From PWQG01 sp040882255 (GTDB lineage: Bacteria; Pseudomonadota; Gammaproteobacteria; Pseudomonadales; Pseudohongiellaceae): a stretch of 35,367 nucleotides of DNA. The translations under genes were made by a program, and so were the position numbers. Below are positions 23,833-34,400 of this stretch, piece by piece. Below the pieces are notes generated by a model. It was not told the DNA's origin. It did no database searches and was given only the letters and a program-made list of their open reading frames with translations. The first letter of the stretch is position 1. Each line of letters begins with the position of its first letter. The stretch spans positions 1 through 35,367 of the forward strand of contig JBBEBP010000010.1 of NCBI GenBank assembly GCA_040882255.1, given 5' to 3'.

Positions 23833-25665
23833 ATGTGTGTTACGTACCGAAAATTCAGGAACGTCTGTCTCGGTTTTGTTGTCGGGGCAGCGCTGGCAGC
23901 CTGTAGTCCCGAGGAGCCTGGCACACTGGCGGACCAGGTCGGGACCGGGTCCGGTCAAGAGCCAGAGCCAACCCTGCGTGACATCGGTCAGGGATCGCTT
24001 ACCGGGCTCGTCCAGGGCAATGGCAGTCTCGCCTGGAAGAATATTCCCTATGCCCGGCCACCGGTGGGGGAGCTGCGCTGGAAGCTGCTACAGCCGCCCG
24101 AACCCTGGAACGGCACGTATGCTGCCACCGACACCATCCAGCCCTGTCCCCAGTTCGCCTCCGGGCTGACTGCGGGCATTGCCGACCCCGATGGCGACGG
24201 TATCGTCGGCGACGAAGACTGTCTCTACCTGAGTGTGTATGCACCGGATGACATCCCGGAGGGGGAGCGCCTGCCGGTGATGTACTGGATCTTCGGGGGT
24301 GGTAACAATAGTGGCTATGCCGGGGACTACAACGGCGGTAATCTGGCCCAATCACAGGATGTGATCGTGGTGACGGTGAACTATCGCCTGGGTAGCCTGG
24401 GCTGGTTCTATCATCCGGCGATTCTCGAAGAAGGTGCAAGCGGCGCTGCCGCCAGTGGCAACTGGAGCACGGTGGATACGATCGCGGGTCTGCGGTGGGT
24501 GCAGGACAACATCACCGCCTTCGGCGGCGATCCGGACAAGGTCACCATCTTCGGCGAATCGGCCGGTGGCGGCAATGTCATGAGTCTGGTGACCTCACCC
24601 ATGGCCGATGGCCTGTTTCATCGCGCTGTCGTTCAGAGTGGCGGCATCGGCACGACCTCGCTGGAGCAGGGCGAGAACTACCGCGATGATGATTTGCCCG
24701 GTCACGAGCACAGCTCCAGGGAAGTCATCAACAAGATTCTTGTGCGCGACGGCCTGGCGCAGGACAGGGGCAGCGCCAGGGAGCTGCAGGAATCGATGAG
24801 CGACAGCGAGATCCGGGAGCTGCTGTATGGGCAGGAAGCGCCCGAATTTTTGCGCCTTTACAATCCGGAAGGCGCGCGCAATTACCCCGCGCCGAAGAAG
24901 TTTACGGATGGCACTGTGTTCGTAGAGCAGGACCCGTTGGAGCAACTGGCTTCCGGTGACTACAACCAGATTCCCATCATACTCGGCACCAACCGTGACG
25001 AGCGCCGCATCTACCTGTATGGCGTCTGGGCCGATGTGATACGGAACGATCCTGAAGAGTACATCCGCTTTGCTTACTATCCTTCGGTGCAATGGAAGTG
25101 GCGCGGGGTCGACAATCTGGCCCGTCGCATGGCGCCGGCACAGGATGCGCCAGTCTACGCGTTCCGCTTCGACTGGGATGAGCAGCGGACCCGTGAAGAT
25201 GGCCTGGACATGTCAACCGCCATTGGCGCGGCCCATTCCACCGAAATGGCTTTCGTGTTTGGCGACTGGGACATCGGCTTTCTCGACCCCGATACGTTGT
25301 ACGACACGGGCACCAACTCCGGGCGGGACCGGCTCTCTGATGCCATGATGTCGTACTGGTCCAGTTTTGCCTACACCGGTGAAACCGGCAGAGGCCGCGA
25401 CGACTCGTTGCCGCTCTGGCAGCCCTGGCAGAATGGTGAAGGCGAACCGAAGATGATCATCCTCGACTCACAGGCTGATGGCGGCATCCGCATGTCGGAC
25501 GAAGAGGTGACACTGGACAGCATCAAGGCGGAGTTCATGGAGGAAGAATGGAGTGATCCGCAGAATCGCTGCCGCGCCTATCGCTCGACCTTTGGCGGTA
25601 CATCCGCCCTCGATCGTGACGAATATACCGGGCTGATCGAAGGTGGCTGTTCCCTCGATCAGTAG
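23833..25665 (+). CDS. Type-B carboxylesterase lipoprotein
   Basis: A 610-residue alpha/beta-hydrolase that would cleave carboxylic esters. The N-terminus is a lipoprotein signal with lipobox ALAAC (Cys24), so it is anchored in an outer or inner membrane leaflet facing the periplasm or surface. The EDCLYLSVYAPD block and the oxyanion-type GGGNNSG follow. The nucleophile is S243 in FGESAGGGN. The acid is in GTNRDERRIY and the histidine in AAHSTEMAFVFG. ATG 23833 is used because AAGGA from the AraC-gene stop region lies about nine bases upstream; an ATG at 23797 lies inside the AraC gene. The substrate is unknown. Confidence 0.93.
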   Translation: MCVTYRKFRNVCLGFVVGAALAACSPEEPGTLADQVGTGSGQEPEPTLRDIGQGSLTGLVQGNGSLAWKNIPYARPPVGELRWKLLQPPEPWNGTYAATDTIQPCPQFASGLTAGIADPDGDGIVGDEDCLYLSVYAPDDIPEGERLPVMYWIFGGGNNSGYAGDYNGGNLAQSQDVIVVTVNYRLGSLGWFYHPAILEEGASGAAASGNWSTVDTIAGLRWVQDNITAFGGDPDKVTIFGESAGGGNVMSLVTSPMADGLFHRAVVQSGGIGTTSLEQGENYRDDDLPGHEHSSREVINKILVRDGLAQDRGSARELQESMSDSEIRELLYGQEAPEFLRLYNPEGARNYPAPKKFTDGTVFVEQDPLEQLASGDYNQIPIILGTNRDERRIYLYGVWADVIRNDPEEYIRFAYYPSVQWKWRGVDNLARRMAPAQDAPVYAFRFDWDEQRTREDGLDMSTAIGAAHSTEMAFVFGDWDIGFLDPDTLYDTGTNSGRDRLSDAMMSYWSSFAYTGETGRGRDDSLPLWQPWQNGEGEPKMIILDSQADGGIRMSDEEVTLDSIKAEFMEEEWSDPQNRCRAYRSTFGGTSALDRDEYTGLIEGGCSLDQ

Positions 25666-25716
25666 GGGGAAGAAGGGGAGTACCACTACAAGGCATCCTA
25701 CCGGACCATTCTTCTG

Positions 25717-25893
25717 GTGGTGGGCTTCCTGTTCCTGTTGCTGGCCACCGTCTCCGCCGCCATCGCGGTGCTCACCGGACTGTTGGGTGCTGCGATCCCC
25801 CTGGTGGTGTTCGCCACCGTCAGTTTCGTCTGCCTGGTGGTCGGCAAGCTCGGCAGTGATCGCGCGGTGGCCAGGGTCTGGGGCAATCGGTAG
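25717..25893 (+). CDS. Possible small two-helix membrane protein with non-ATG start
   Basis: Immediately after the esterase TAG the same frame stays open to a stop at 25891-25893. It encodes two strong hydrophobic segments (VVGFLFLLLATVSAAIAVL and AAIPLVVFATVSFVCLVVG) and a basic tail (GSDRAVARVWGNR). Third codon positions are strongly G/C, as in neighbouring genes, which argues for real coding. There is no ATG in the frame: GTG at 25717 or 25720 are the usable starts (59 or 58 residues), and ATT at 25708 is conceivable. A purine-rich GAAGAAGGGGAG at 25669-25680 is too far from GTG for a normal site. It may be a gene with lost start, or a readthrough extension of the esterase. Confidence 0.4.
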   Translation: MVGFLFLLLATVSAAIAVLTGLLGAAIPLVVFATVSFVCLVVGKLGSDRAVARVWGNR

Positions 25894-25914
25894 GCCGTTC
25901 TCCGTACCCGGGCG

Positions 25915-27498
25915 TCAATGAACGCCCAGGCTTTGCAGGTAGTCCTCGTAGTTGCCCTTGAAGTCGACCAGGCCATCGGGCTGCATGTCGATGATCCGGG
26001 TCGCCAGGGAGGAGACGAACTCACGGTCGTGGCTGACAAAGAGTAACGTGCCGGGGTAATGCGCCAGTGCCAGGTTGAGTGCCTCAATGGATTCCATGTC
26101 CAGGTGGTTGGTCGGCTCGTCCATGAGTAGCACATTGGGGTTAATCAGACTGAGTTTGCCGAACAGCATGCGCGCCTGCTCTCCACCGGACAGCACCGGC
26201 AGGTGTTTGTTGACGTCGTCGTTGGAAAACAGCATGCGCCCCAGGGCCGAGCGCACCAGTTGATGATCGCCTTCGGTCCATTGCTGCATCCATTCGAACA
26301 GGGAGACCGGCTCGACGAATTCGGCACCGTGGTCCTGGGCAAAGTAGCCGATCTCGGCCTGCTCGGCCCACTTCAACTTGCCTTCATCCAGCGGCACTTC
26401 CTGCATCAGGCAGCGCAGCAGCGTGGTTTTTCCCGCGCCATTGGGCCCGATGATGGCAACGCGCTCGCCTGCCTCGATCTGCAGTCCAAGCCCCGAGAAC
26501 AGCGTGGTGTCCCAGGCCTTGGTGGCGTCTTCCATGATCAGTGCCTGACGGTGCAGTTTCCTGTTCTCCGTAAACTTGATGTAGGGACTGACGCGGCTGG
26601 AGGGCTTGACGTCCTCCAGCTGTATTTTCTCGATCTGCCGTGCCCGCGAGGTCGCCTGCTTGGCTTTGGAGGCATTGGCCGAGAAACGGCTTACAAAGGC
26701 CTGCAGCTCGGCGATCTGTGACTTCTTCTTCGCGTTCTCATTCAACAGGCGTTCGCGGGCCTGTGTCGAGGCGGTCATGAAATCGTCATAGTTGCCCGGG
26801 TACAGCCGCAGCTCACCATAGTCCATGTCCGCAATGTTGGTGCAGACGGCGTTCAGGAAGTGGCGGTCGTGGGAAATGATGATGATCGTGCTGTTACGCT
26901 GGGTCAGCACATTTTCCAGCCAACGGATGGTGTTGATGTCCAGGTTGTTGGTGGGCTCATCCAGCAGCAACACATCCGGGTCCGAGAACAGGGCCTGGGC
27001 CAGCAGCACCCGCAGTTTCCAGCCAGGGGCAATGGCGCTCATCGGACCTTCGTGCTGCTCCAGCGGGATGTCCAGACCGAGAAGCAGCTCGCCGGCACGC
27101 GATTCGGCGGTATAACCGTCCATCTGGGCAAAGGGTTCTTCCAGCTCGGCGACGGCCATGCCGTCCGCCTCACTCATCTCCTCCATCCCGTAAATACGGT
27201 CGCGCTCGGACTTTACTGCCCACAGTTCTTCATGGCCCATGATGACGGTGTCGAGCACGGAGTAGTCCTCGTAGGCAAACTGGTCCTGACGCAGTTTGCC
27301 CAGGCGCACGTCCGGTTCCAGCATAACCTGGCCACTGGAAGGGGCAAGGTCACCGCCCAGTATTTTCATGAGCGTGGACTTGCCGCAGCCGTTGGCGCCG
27401 ATCAGGCCATAGCGCTTGCTGCGGGTAAATTTGACGGACACGTTCTCGAACAGGGGGCTGGCCCCGAACTGCATGGTGAGGTTGGCGGTCGATATCAC
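25915..27498 (-). CDS. ybiT: ABC-F ATPase YbiT
   Basis: A 527-residue cytoplasmic protein with two ABC domains and no membrane segments, a ribosome-associated type of ATPase. First Walker A is GANGCGKST (about 34-42), second GPNGAGKTT. The first signature is the degenerate MSAIAPGWKLRVLLAQAL seen in E. coli YbiT, and the second is VLSGGEQARMLFGKL. Walker B sites are LLLDEPTNNLD and LLMDEPTNHLD. The linker (ANASKAKQATSRARQIEKI) is nearly identical to YbiT. The start is GTG at 27498 with GAAGAG a few bases upstream; the product then begins MISTANLTMQFG, matching E. coli. It is divergent from pycA. Confidence 0.95.
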   Translation of the reverse strand: MISTANLTMQFGASPLFENVSVKFTRSKRYGLIGANGCGKSTLMKILGGDLAPSSGQVMLEPDVRLGKLRQDQFAYEDYSVLDTVIMGHEELWAVKSERDRIYGMEEMSEADGMAVAELEEPFAQMDGYTAESRAGELLLGLDIPLEQHEGPMSAIAPGWKLRVLLAQALFSDPDVLLLDEPTNNLDINTIRWLENVLTQRNSTIIIISHDRHFLNAVCTNIADMDYGELRLYPGNYDDFMTASTQARERLLNENAKKKSQIAELQAFVSRFSANASKAKQATSRARQIEKIQLEDVKPSSRVSPYIKFTENRKLHRQALIMEDATKAWDTTLFSGLGLQIEAGERVAIIGPNGAGKTTLLRCLMQEVPLDEGKLKWAEQAEIGYFAQDHGAEFVEPVSLFEWMQQWTEGDHQLVRSALGRMLFSNDDVNKHLPVLSGGEQARMLFGKLSLINPNVLLMDEPTNHLDMESIEALNLALAHYPGTLLFVSHDREFVSSLATRIIDMQPDGLVDFKGNYEDYLQSLGVH

Positions 27499-27661
27499 AA
27501 TGGACTCTTCGTTGATGGAACAGGCGTTGATGGAGCGGAAACGAGGGCGCGCATCCTAACAGAATCCGGACCTGGACGCACTGCCCGTGTCAGTTTTCGC
27601 GCTACCCTGATCGATGGGGCCCTGTGCCGTGTAGTGGCCCTCCTGTGTCATTCGCCCTTTT

Positions 27662-27670
27662 TGATATACT
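27662..27670 (+). promoter_or_regulatory. Extended -10 promoter element of pycA
   Basis: TGATATACT combines a TGn extension with TATACT (five of six to TATAAT). The -35 region (about 27642) matches poorly, as allowed for extended -10 promoters. Initiation near 27677 leaves a 28-base leader containing CGGAG ten bases before the pycA ATG. Confidence 0.5.
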
Positions 27671-27704
27671 CGGTGTTCAGTGGAGAACCCCGGAGACGTT
27701 TCGC

Positions 27705-29126
<1,422 letters not shown>

Positions 29127-29146
29127 ACAGGGCATTGGAGAACAGC

Positions 29147-30943
29147 ATGAGTAAACGCAAAATTTACATTACCGACGTCATCCTGCGGGATGCCCATCAG
29201 TCTCTGATCGCTACCCGGATGCGTACCGAAGACATGCTGCCGGCCTGCGAGTGGCTGGATCAGGCCGGTTACTGGTCGCTGGAATGCTGGGGCGGGGCGA
29301 CTTTCGACGCCTGCGTGCGCTTCCTCAAGGAGGATCCCTGGGCCCGGCTGCGCCAGTTGAAGAAGGCTCTGCCCAACACCCGTCTGCAGATGCTGCTTCG
29401 AGGGCAGAATCTGCTTGGTTACCGCCACTATGCGGATGATGTCGTGGAGGCGTTCTGTCGCAAGGCAGCAAAGAACGGCATTGATGTATTCCGTATCTTC
29501 GACGCCATGAATGACGTGCGCAATCTGGAAACCAGCATCAGGGCCGTGAAAGAGGCCGGCAAGCATGCCCAGGGCACGCTGTGCTATACCGTCAGCCCGG
29601 TGCACGGCACGCAGACCTTCCTGGACCAGGCCAAAGCCATGGCGGAGATGGGCGTAGACAGCATCGCCATCAAGGACATGGCCGGGCTTCTGACCCCGAG
29701 CGCTACCGCAGATCTGGTGTCAGCGCTGAAGAAGAATTTCGATCTCCCGGTGTTCCTGCACAGTCACTACACGTCCGGTATGGCGACCATGTGCCAGTGG
29801 GCGGCGCTGGAAGCTGGCGTCGATCATATCGATACCGCGTTGTCGTCCTTCGCTGGCGGCACCAGTCACCCGCCGACGGAATCCGTGGTGGCGGCGCTCC
29901 ATGATGCGGGTTACGAGACCGGGCTGGATCTGGAACTGGTGGACCAGGCGAACCGGCATTTCCGGGAGGTGCGCAGGAAATACCACCAGTTCGAGAGCGA
30001 ATACAGTGGTGTCGATACCGGGGTGCTGCTCTCGCAGGTGCCCGGCGGTATGATGTCGAACCTGGCGAACCAGCTGAAAGAGCAGGGCGCACTGGAGAAG
30101 ATCCGCGAAGTGTTCCTGGAGATTCCCGAAGTGCGCAAGGACCTGGGCTACCCTCCGCTGGTGACGCCCACCTCTCAGCTGGTGGGCGCCCAGGCGGTAG
30201 CCAACGTGCTGAGCGGCAAGCGCTACGAGAATATCACCAACGAGGTGAAGAAATACCTGCAGGGCTGGTACGGCAAGGCGCCAGGCGAGATTGATGGAGC
30301 ACTGCAGCGCCGCGCGGTCGGCAACCAGGAACTGATCGACGAACGTCCGGCCAATCTGCTCAGCAACGAGTTCCACAAGCTGCGCGAACAGATCGGCGAT
30401 CTGGCCGAAAGCGAGGAGGACGTGCTGACCTACGCGATGTTTCCTGACCAGGCGCGCAGCTATCTGGAGCAGCGCAAGGCCGGCACCCTGCAACCCGAGC
30501 CGCTGGAGCCGCTACCTGCTGCTGGTGCCACGGGAGCCATTTCCACCGAGTTCAGAATCAGTGTGCATGGCGAGAGCTATGATGTTCACGTTACCGGCGC
30601 CAGCCCGGTCGGCGAGACCGAACGGCGCTTCTACATGACCATCGATGGCGTGCCCGAGGAGATCTATCTGGAGTCGCTGGGAGAATTCCACAAGGAAGGC
30701 GGTGCCAGCAAACGCAACAAGGTCACGAAGGAAGGCCAGGTGACCACGACCATGCCCGGCAACATTGTTGACGTGCTGGTCGAAGAAGGGGCCGAGGTCT
30801 CCGCCGGCGATCCGGTGCTGGTCATAGAGGCGATGAAGATGGAGACCGAAATCAAGGCGCCTGCGGCGGGCAAGGTGACCGCGATTCATATCAGGAAGGG
30901 AGATCGGGTTACCCCGGGGGACGTTCTGGTCGAGATCGGGTGA
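29147..30943 (+). CDS. pycB: Pyruvate carboxylase subunit B (carboxyltransferase plus biotin domain)
   Basis: A 598-residue protein with an HMGL-like carboxyltransferase barrel (TDVILRDAHQSLIATRMRTEDM as start; ECWGGATFD; IKDMAGLL; HSHYTSGMAT) and a conserved PYC/OADA region. A Pro/Ala-rich linker (about 450-470) leads to the biotinyl domain with EAMKME, biotin lysine K564. It moves CO2 from biotin to pyruvate, giving oxaloacetate. The architecture is shared with the alpha subunit of oxaloacetate decarboxylase (OadA), but no beta or gamma Na+ pump genes are seen here, and a biotin carboxylase lies 20 bases upstream, so the anaplerotic direction is preferred. TTGGAG sits seven bases before the ATG. 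Confidence 0.9.
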   Translation: MSKRKIYITDVILRDAHQSLIATRMRTEDMLPACEWLDQAGYWSLECWGGATFDACVRFLKEDPWARLRQLKKALPNTRLQMLLRGQNLLGYRHYADDVVEAFCRKAAKNGIDVFRIFDAMNDVRNLETSIRAVKEAGKHAQGTLCYTVSPVHGTQTFLDQAKAMAEMGVDSIAIKDMAGLLTPSATADLVSALKKNFDLPVFLHSHYTSGMATMCQWAALEAGVDHIDTALSSFAGGTSHPPTESVVAALHDAGYETGLDLELVDQANRHFREVRRKYHQFESEYSGVDTGVLLSQVPGGMMSNLANQLKEQGALEKIREVFLEIPEVRKDLGYPPLVTPTSQLVGAQAVANVLSGKRYENITNEVKKYLQGWYGKAPGEIDGALQRRAVGNQELIDERPANLLSNEFHKLREQIGDLAESEEDVLTYAMFPDQARSYLEQRKAGTLQPEPLEPLPAAGATGAISTEFRISVHGESYDVHVTGASPVGETERRFYMTIDGVPEEIYLESLGEFHKEGGASKRNKVTKEGQVTTTMPGNIVDVLVEEGAEVSAGDPVLVIEAMKMETEIKAPAAGKVTAIHIRKGDRVTPGDVLVEIG

Positions 30944-30954
30944 GTGCCGGACAG

Positions 30955-30979
30955 CGCCGGGGCCGCTCTGACCCCGGCG
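30955..30979. terminator. GC-rich hairpin after pycB (terminator-like)
   Basis: CGCCGGGG (30955-30962) pairs perfectly with CCCCGGCG (30972-30979) around a 9-base loop, 11 bases after the pycB stop and between convergent genes. No T run follows on either strand, so it is not a clear intrinsic terminator, but it could stall transcription or protect a 3' end. Confidence 0.4.
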
Positions 30980-30998
30980 ACGCTCCGTACACGGTAAA

Positions 30999-31100
30999 TC
31001 AGCTCTTGTTGGCCTGCTTCTCTCTTTTGGCGGCTTTCTTTTCTTTCGGGCTCAGGAGAGGCTTTTTCTTCGTTTCCTTCGTGCTCTTTTTTTCTTTCAT
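30999..31100 (-). CDS. 33-residue lysine-rich small protein
   Basis: The frame runs from ATG at 31100 to TGA at 30999-31001. The product starts MKEKKSTKETKKKPLL and continues SPKEKKAAKREKQANKS: about 14 lysines, two arginines, no aromatic residue. TGGAG lies seven bases before the ATG, a good ribosome-binding site. The composition suggests a nucleic-acid- or ribosome-associated peptide, and similar tiny Lys-rich proteins with a PKEKKAAKR-like part occur in gammaproteobacteria, as far as I recall. It converges with pycB. Function unknown. Confidence 0.65.
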   Translation of the reverse strand: MKEKKSTKETKKKPLLSPKEKKAAKREKQANKS

Positions 31101-31424
31101 GGCAGTGCTCCAGTAAGAACACCCTTTCGGGGATACAGCTTGCGGGGCTGTAATGCCGCAAAGAGTAGCAGGTATTCGCGGGAAGGGAAGTCTCCGGCCA
31201 GAATATATTTTACGCTATGTTCGGAATTCCCGGCCTTCCCCTACGGTTGGTGGGGGCGCCCTGCCGCGAGATCCCTTTCGCCATATTTTGACGAAATATA
31301 CCCAACCTTGATCATGCGCCCGGCACCGGGGTTGCCTATTCTGTTGTCATGGCGCGTCATGACTTGGCGGAGTTTTACCCGCAAGAACCGTCGCGCAACC
31401 GGTGGCAAGAAGGGTAATTCCGAC
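31101..31424. other. 324-base intergenic region before the LRR gene
   Basis: No convincing gene is seen. It holds two short perfect dyads: ATATTT/AAATAT (31283-31299) and GTCATG/CATGAC (31346-31363), which could be operators or leader stems. AAGAAGGG about ten bases before 31425 is the likely ribosome-binding site. No promoter stands out, and it fits no riboswitch I can recognise. It must also carry the promoter of the Lys-rich gene on the other strand. Confidence 0.5.
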
Positions 31425-34400
31425 ATGAAAATAATACAAAAAAACATTGTCCGTTTCATGATGACTGCGCTGATGGCGAGTCTGATGTCCCTTGCCAGGG
31501 CCGCTGAACCGGGAGAAGCAGATGCCTGCCTGAGCCCGTCGGCGTTGAGTGCCGGAGAGACGGTGGACGGTGTACTGGACACAAATGACTGCGTCTCGGC
31601 ATCAGGCCGTCTGCAGGATTATTATGAGGTGACGCTTTCCGATCCCGGCACACTGCTGGTGGAGATGACGTCGGAAGATTTCCAGACACTGGTCGGGGTG
31701 TACTCGGAAGACGGGAATGAGTTGCTGGGCTATGATCTGGGTGATCCTGCCGCCAATCTAGCGCTGCCAGCGGGCACTTATTGGCTGTTTGCCAGCACTG
31801 CGGTAGTGGATGCCGACGCCCCTCCGCAGGGCGCCTATACCCTGAACGTGACTGAATCGGAGGTACCGCAACAGGGCTGCGGCGACGAGTTTACCGCCGT
31901 CCCCGGCACGATCGTACAGGGCTCGTTCTCAGCCACCGACTGTATTGACATGATTGCCCATGACTCCGATGAAGTTGATCGGTACAACGACGGATACCGC
32001 ATCTACGTTGAAGCCAACGAAACCCTTTATGCGACCCTGGTCGCCGACATTGACTTCCGCTTCAGCTGGTGGATGGACGACGTCAACGTCAGCCCATTGC
32101 TGGGTCTGCCGGCCGACCGCGCGCGAACCATGGCGATCAGCAGTAATGAAACGCCGATGCTGCATCGTCTGTATGCGCTGGCAGATGAGCATCAGGCGAC
32201 GGGCAGCTACACGTTGACATTCAGCACGGAGCCTCCTGTCAGCCCGCCGGAGCGCGCCGCCTTGATTGACTTGTACAATGCCACTGACGGGGACAACTGG
32301 ACGAATAACACCGGCTGGCTGGACGTCGAGGGTACCGAATGCAGCTGGCACGGCGTCCACTGCGATGGCACAGGCGAATTGCTGGCGTTGGACGTGCAAA
32401 ATAATGGGCTGAACGGACAGATTCCGGTCGCCATAGGGGATCTGGAGAATCTTGTCTTCCTCGGCCTGGCTAACAATGATGGTCTTGCCGGAACCATTCC
32501 GGCCGAGATAGGAAACCTGTCCAACCTCACCACACTGGCTTTGCATAATAATGGGTTAACCGGTCAGGTTCCCATTGAAATCGGCGATCTGGAGCAGCTT
32601 GAACATCTGTATCTGATGGGCAATGCGCTAACTGGAGAAATTCCAGCCTCCATCGGCAACCTGACCGCGCTGAAGACTCTGCACTTGTTGCGCAATCACT
32701 TCACCGGTGCATTCCCGACCGCGATTCAAAGCCTGACCAATCTGGAAGTTCTGTGGCTTGCGGACAACCAGTTCAGTGGTCCTCTCCCCATGTGGTTGGA
32801 TCATCTGACGAATTTGCGCTTACTTCATCTCTGGTCCAATGACTTCAGCGGAGAAATTCCTGCAAACCTGGGCCAACTCACGCAGCTCACGACCCTGCAC
32901 TTGTACAGCAATAATCTGACAGGCCAGATTCCGGCCGAACTAGGGCAGCTCGATACATTGCTCAGTCTTAACCTACAACTGAACCAGCTGGAAGGGTCTT
33001 TGCCGCCCGCTATCGGCTCACTGACGGAACTCGAGTATCTGGACCTGGGCGGTAATCAGCTCAGCGGCTCCCTGCCAGCGGAGCTGGGTGACCTTGTCAA
33101 TCTGACCGAGCTGTACCTGTGGGACAATCAATTCAGCGGCGAGTTGCCGAACAGCCTGACGAACCTGACCAGTCTGACCAGTGCCGGAATAGCCGGCAAT
33201 TGCTACAACACCAGTGATGAGGCGCTGATTGCCTTCCTGGACGGCGCGGATGAAGACTGGCACCTGCAGGGAGATTGCGCCGAACCGGTACCGGACTTCG
33301 GCGATTCGCAGGCCTGCGAGAATCCGCCCGCGCTGTCCCTGGAAACCGTGATCAACGGCACGCTGGACGCCGGTACGGACTGCTTTATCGAGTCAGGCCG
33401 GATGAGTGATCGCTTTCTTGTGGAGCTGACCGAGCCGACGGTGCTGCGAACTACCGTGGAGGCGGCTGATTTCACACCATTGATATCTGCCAGCGAGCTC
33501 CCTTCGGAAGCGGTGATTGTACAGCGCTATTCCGAAACCGGCACAGTGATGGTGGAGTATGCACTGCCGGCGGGCGACTACCGGATTGCAGTCACCAGTT
33601 ACGAGGCTGACCCTGATGCTCCTCTGACCGGGAGTTACACCCTGACTACTGAGGTGCTGGGTGAGTCACAATCGGCTTGTATCAGCAATTCGGCGGTGGT
33701 CGCCGGCACTGTGACCGATGGCTATATCGACAGTGATGATTGCGAAGACCAGAGTGCGATTGGCAATGGCCATCGACTGGATAATTATGTGATCTGGCTG
33801 CAAGAGGGGGCGCAGCTGGAGGTGACCTTAAGCAGCGACTTCAACGCCAGGCTGTTCCACTGGATATCAGGTGGTGAGTTAACGTCAACGGACGTGGCCG
33901 ACCAGGGTAATGGTGTCAGCTACCACATGGAAGCTGCCGAAGAAGGTTATCACCACTTCTATGTGAGTCCCGATGTCATCAATGAGGAAGGTAGCTATAC
34001 GCTGGAGTTCAGTACGCCCTTTGACCCCGGTGTCAGCCAGGCAGAGCGCGAGGCATTGATTGCTTTGTATAACGCCACCGATGGTCACAACTGGACCAAC
34101 AATGACGGCTGGCTGGGTGAAGCAGGCAGTGAATGCACATGGCACGGCGTCGCCTGCAACGGGGAAGAACGACTGGTCAGACTGGAGCTGTCCGGCAACA
34201 ACCTGGACGGTCAGCTTCCGGCGGACATTGGGAATCTGACGCAGCTGTCGAACCTGAATCTTGCGGACAATAATCTGGTGGGGCAGATACCCGTCGAGTT
34301 GTGGGACTTGACCTCGCTGCATTGGATCGTCCTATGGAGTAACAGTTTTGAAGGCGAATTGCCTGCCGCCGTCGGTAACCTGACGCAGTTGCGAGGGCTG

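Noticed and set aside
30886..31161. 91-codon minus-strand frame after pycB
   Set aside because: It overlaps the better-supported 33-codon Lys-rich gene in another frame, lacks a ribosome-binding site, and runs into pycB.
31101..31424. Riboswitch, such as a cyclic-di-GMP type, in the LRR leader
   Set aside because: Short dyads are present, but no conserved riboswitch core could be recognised.
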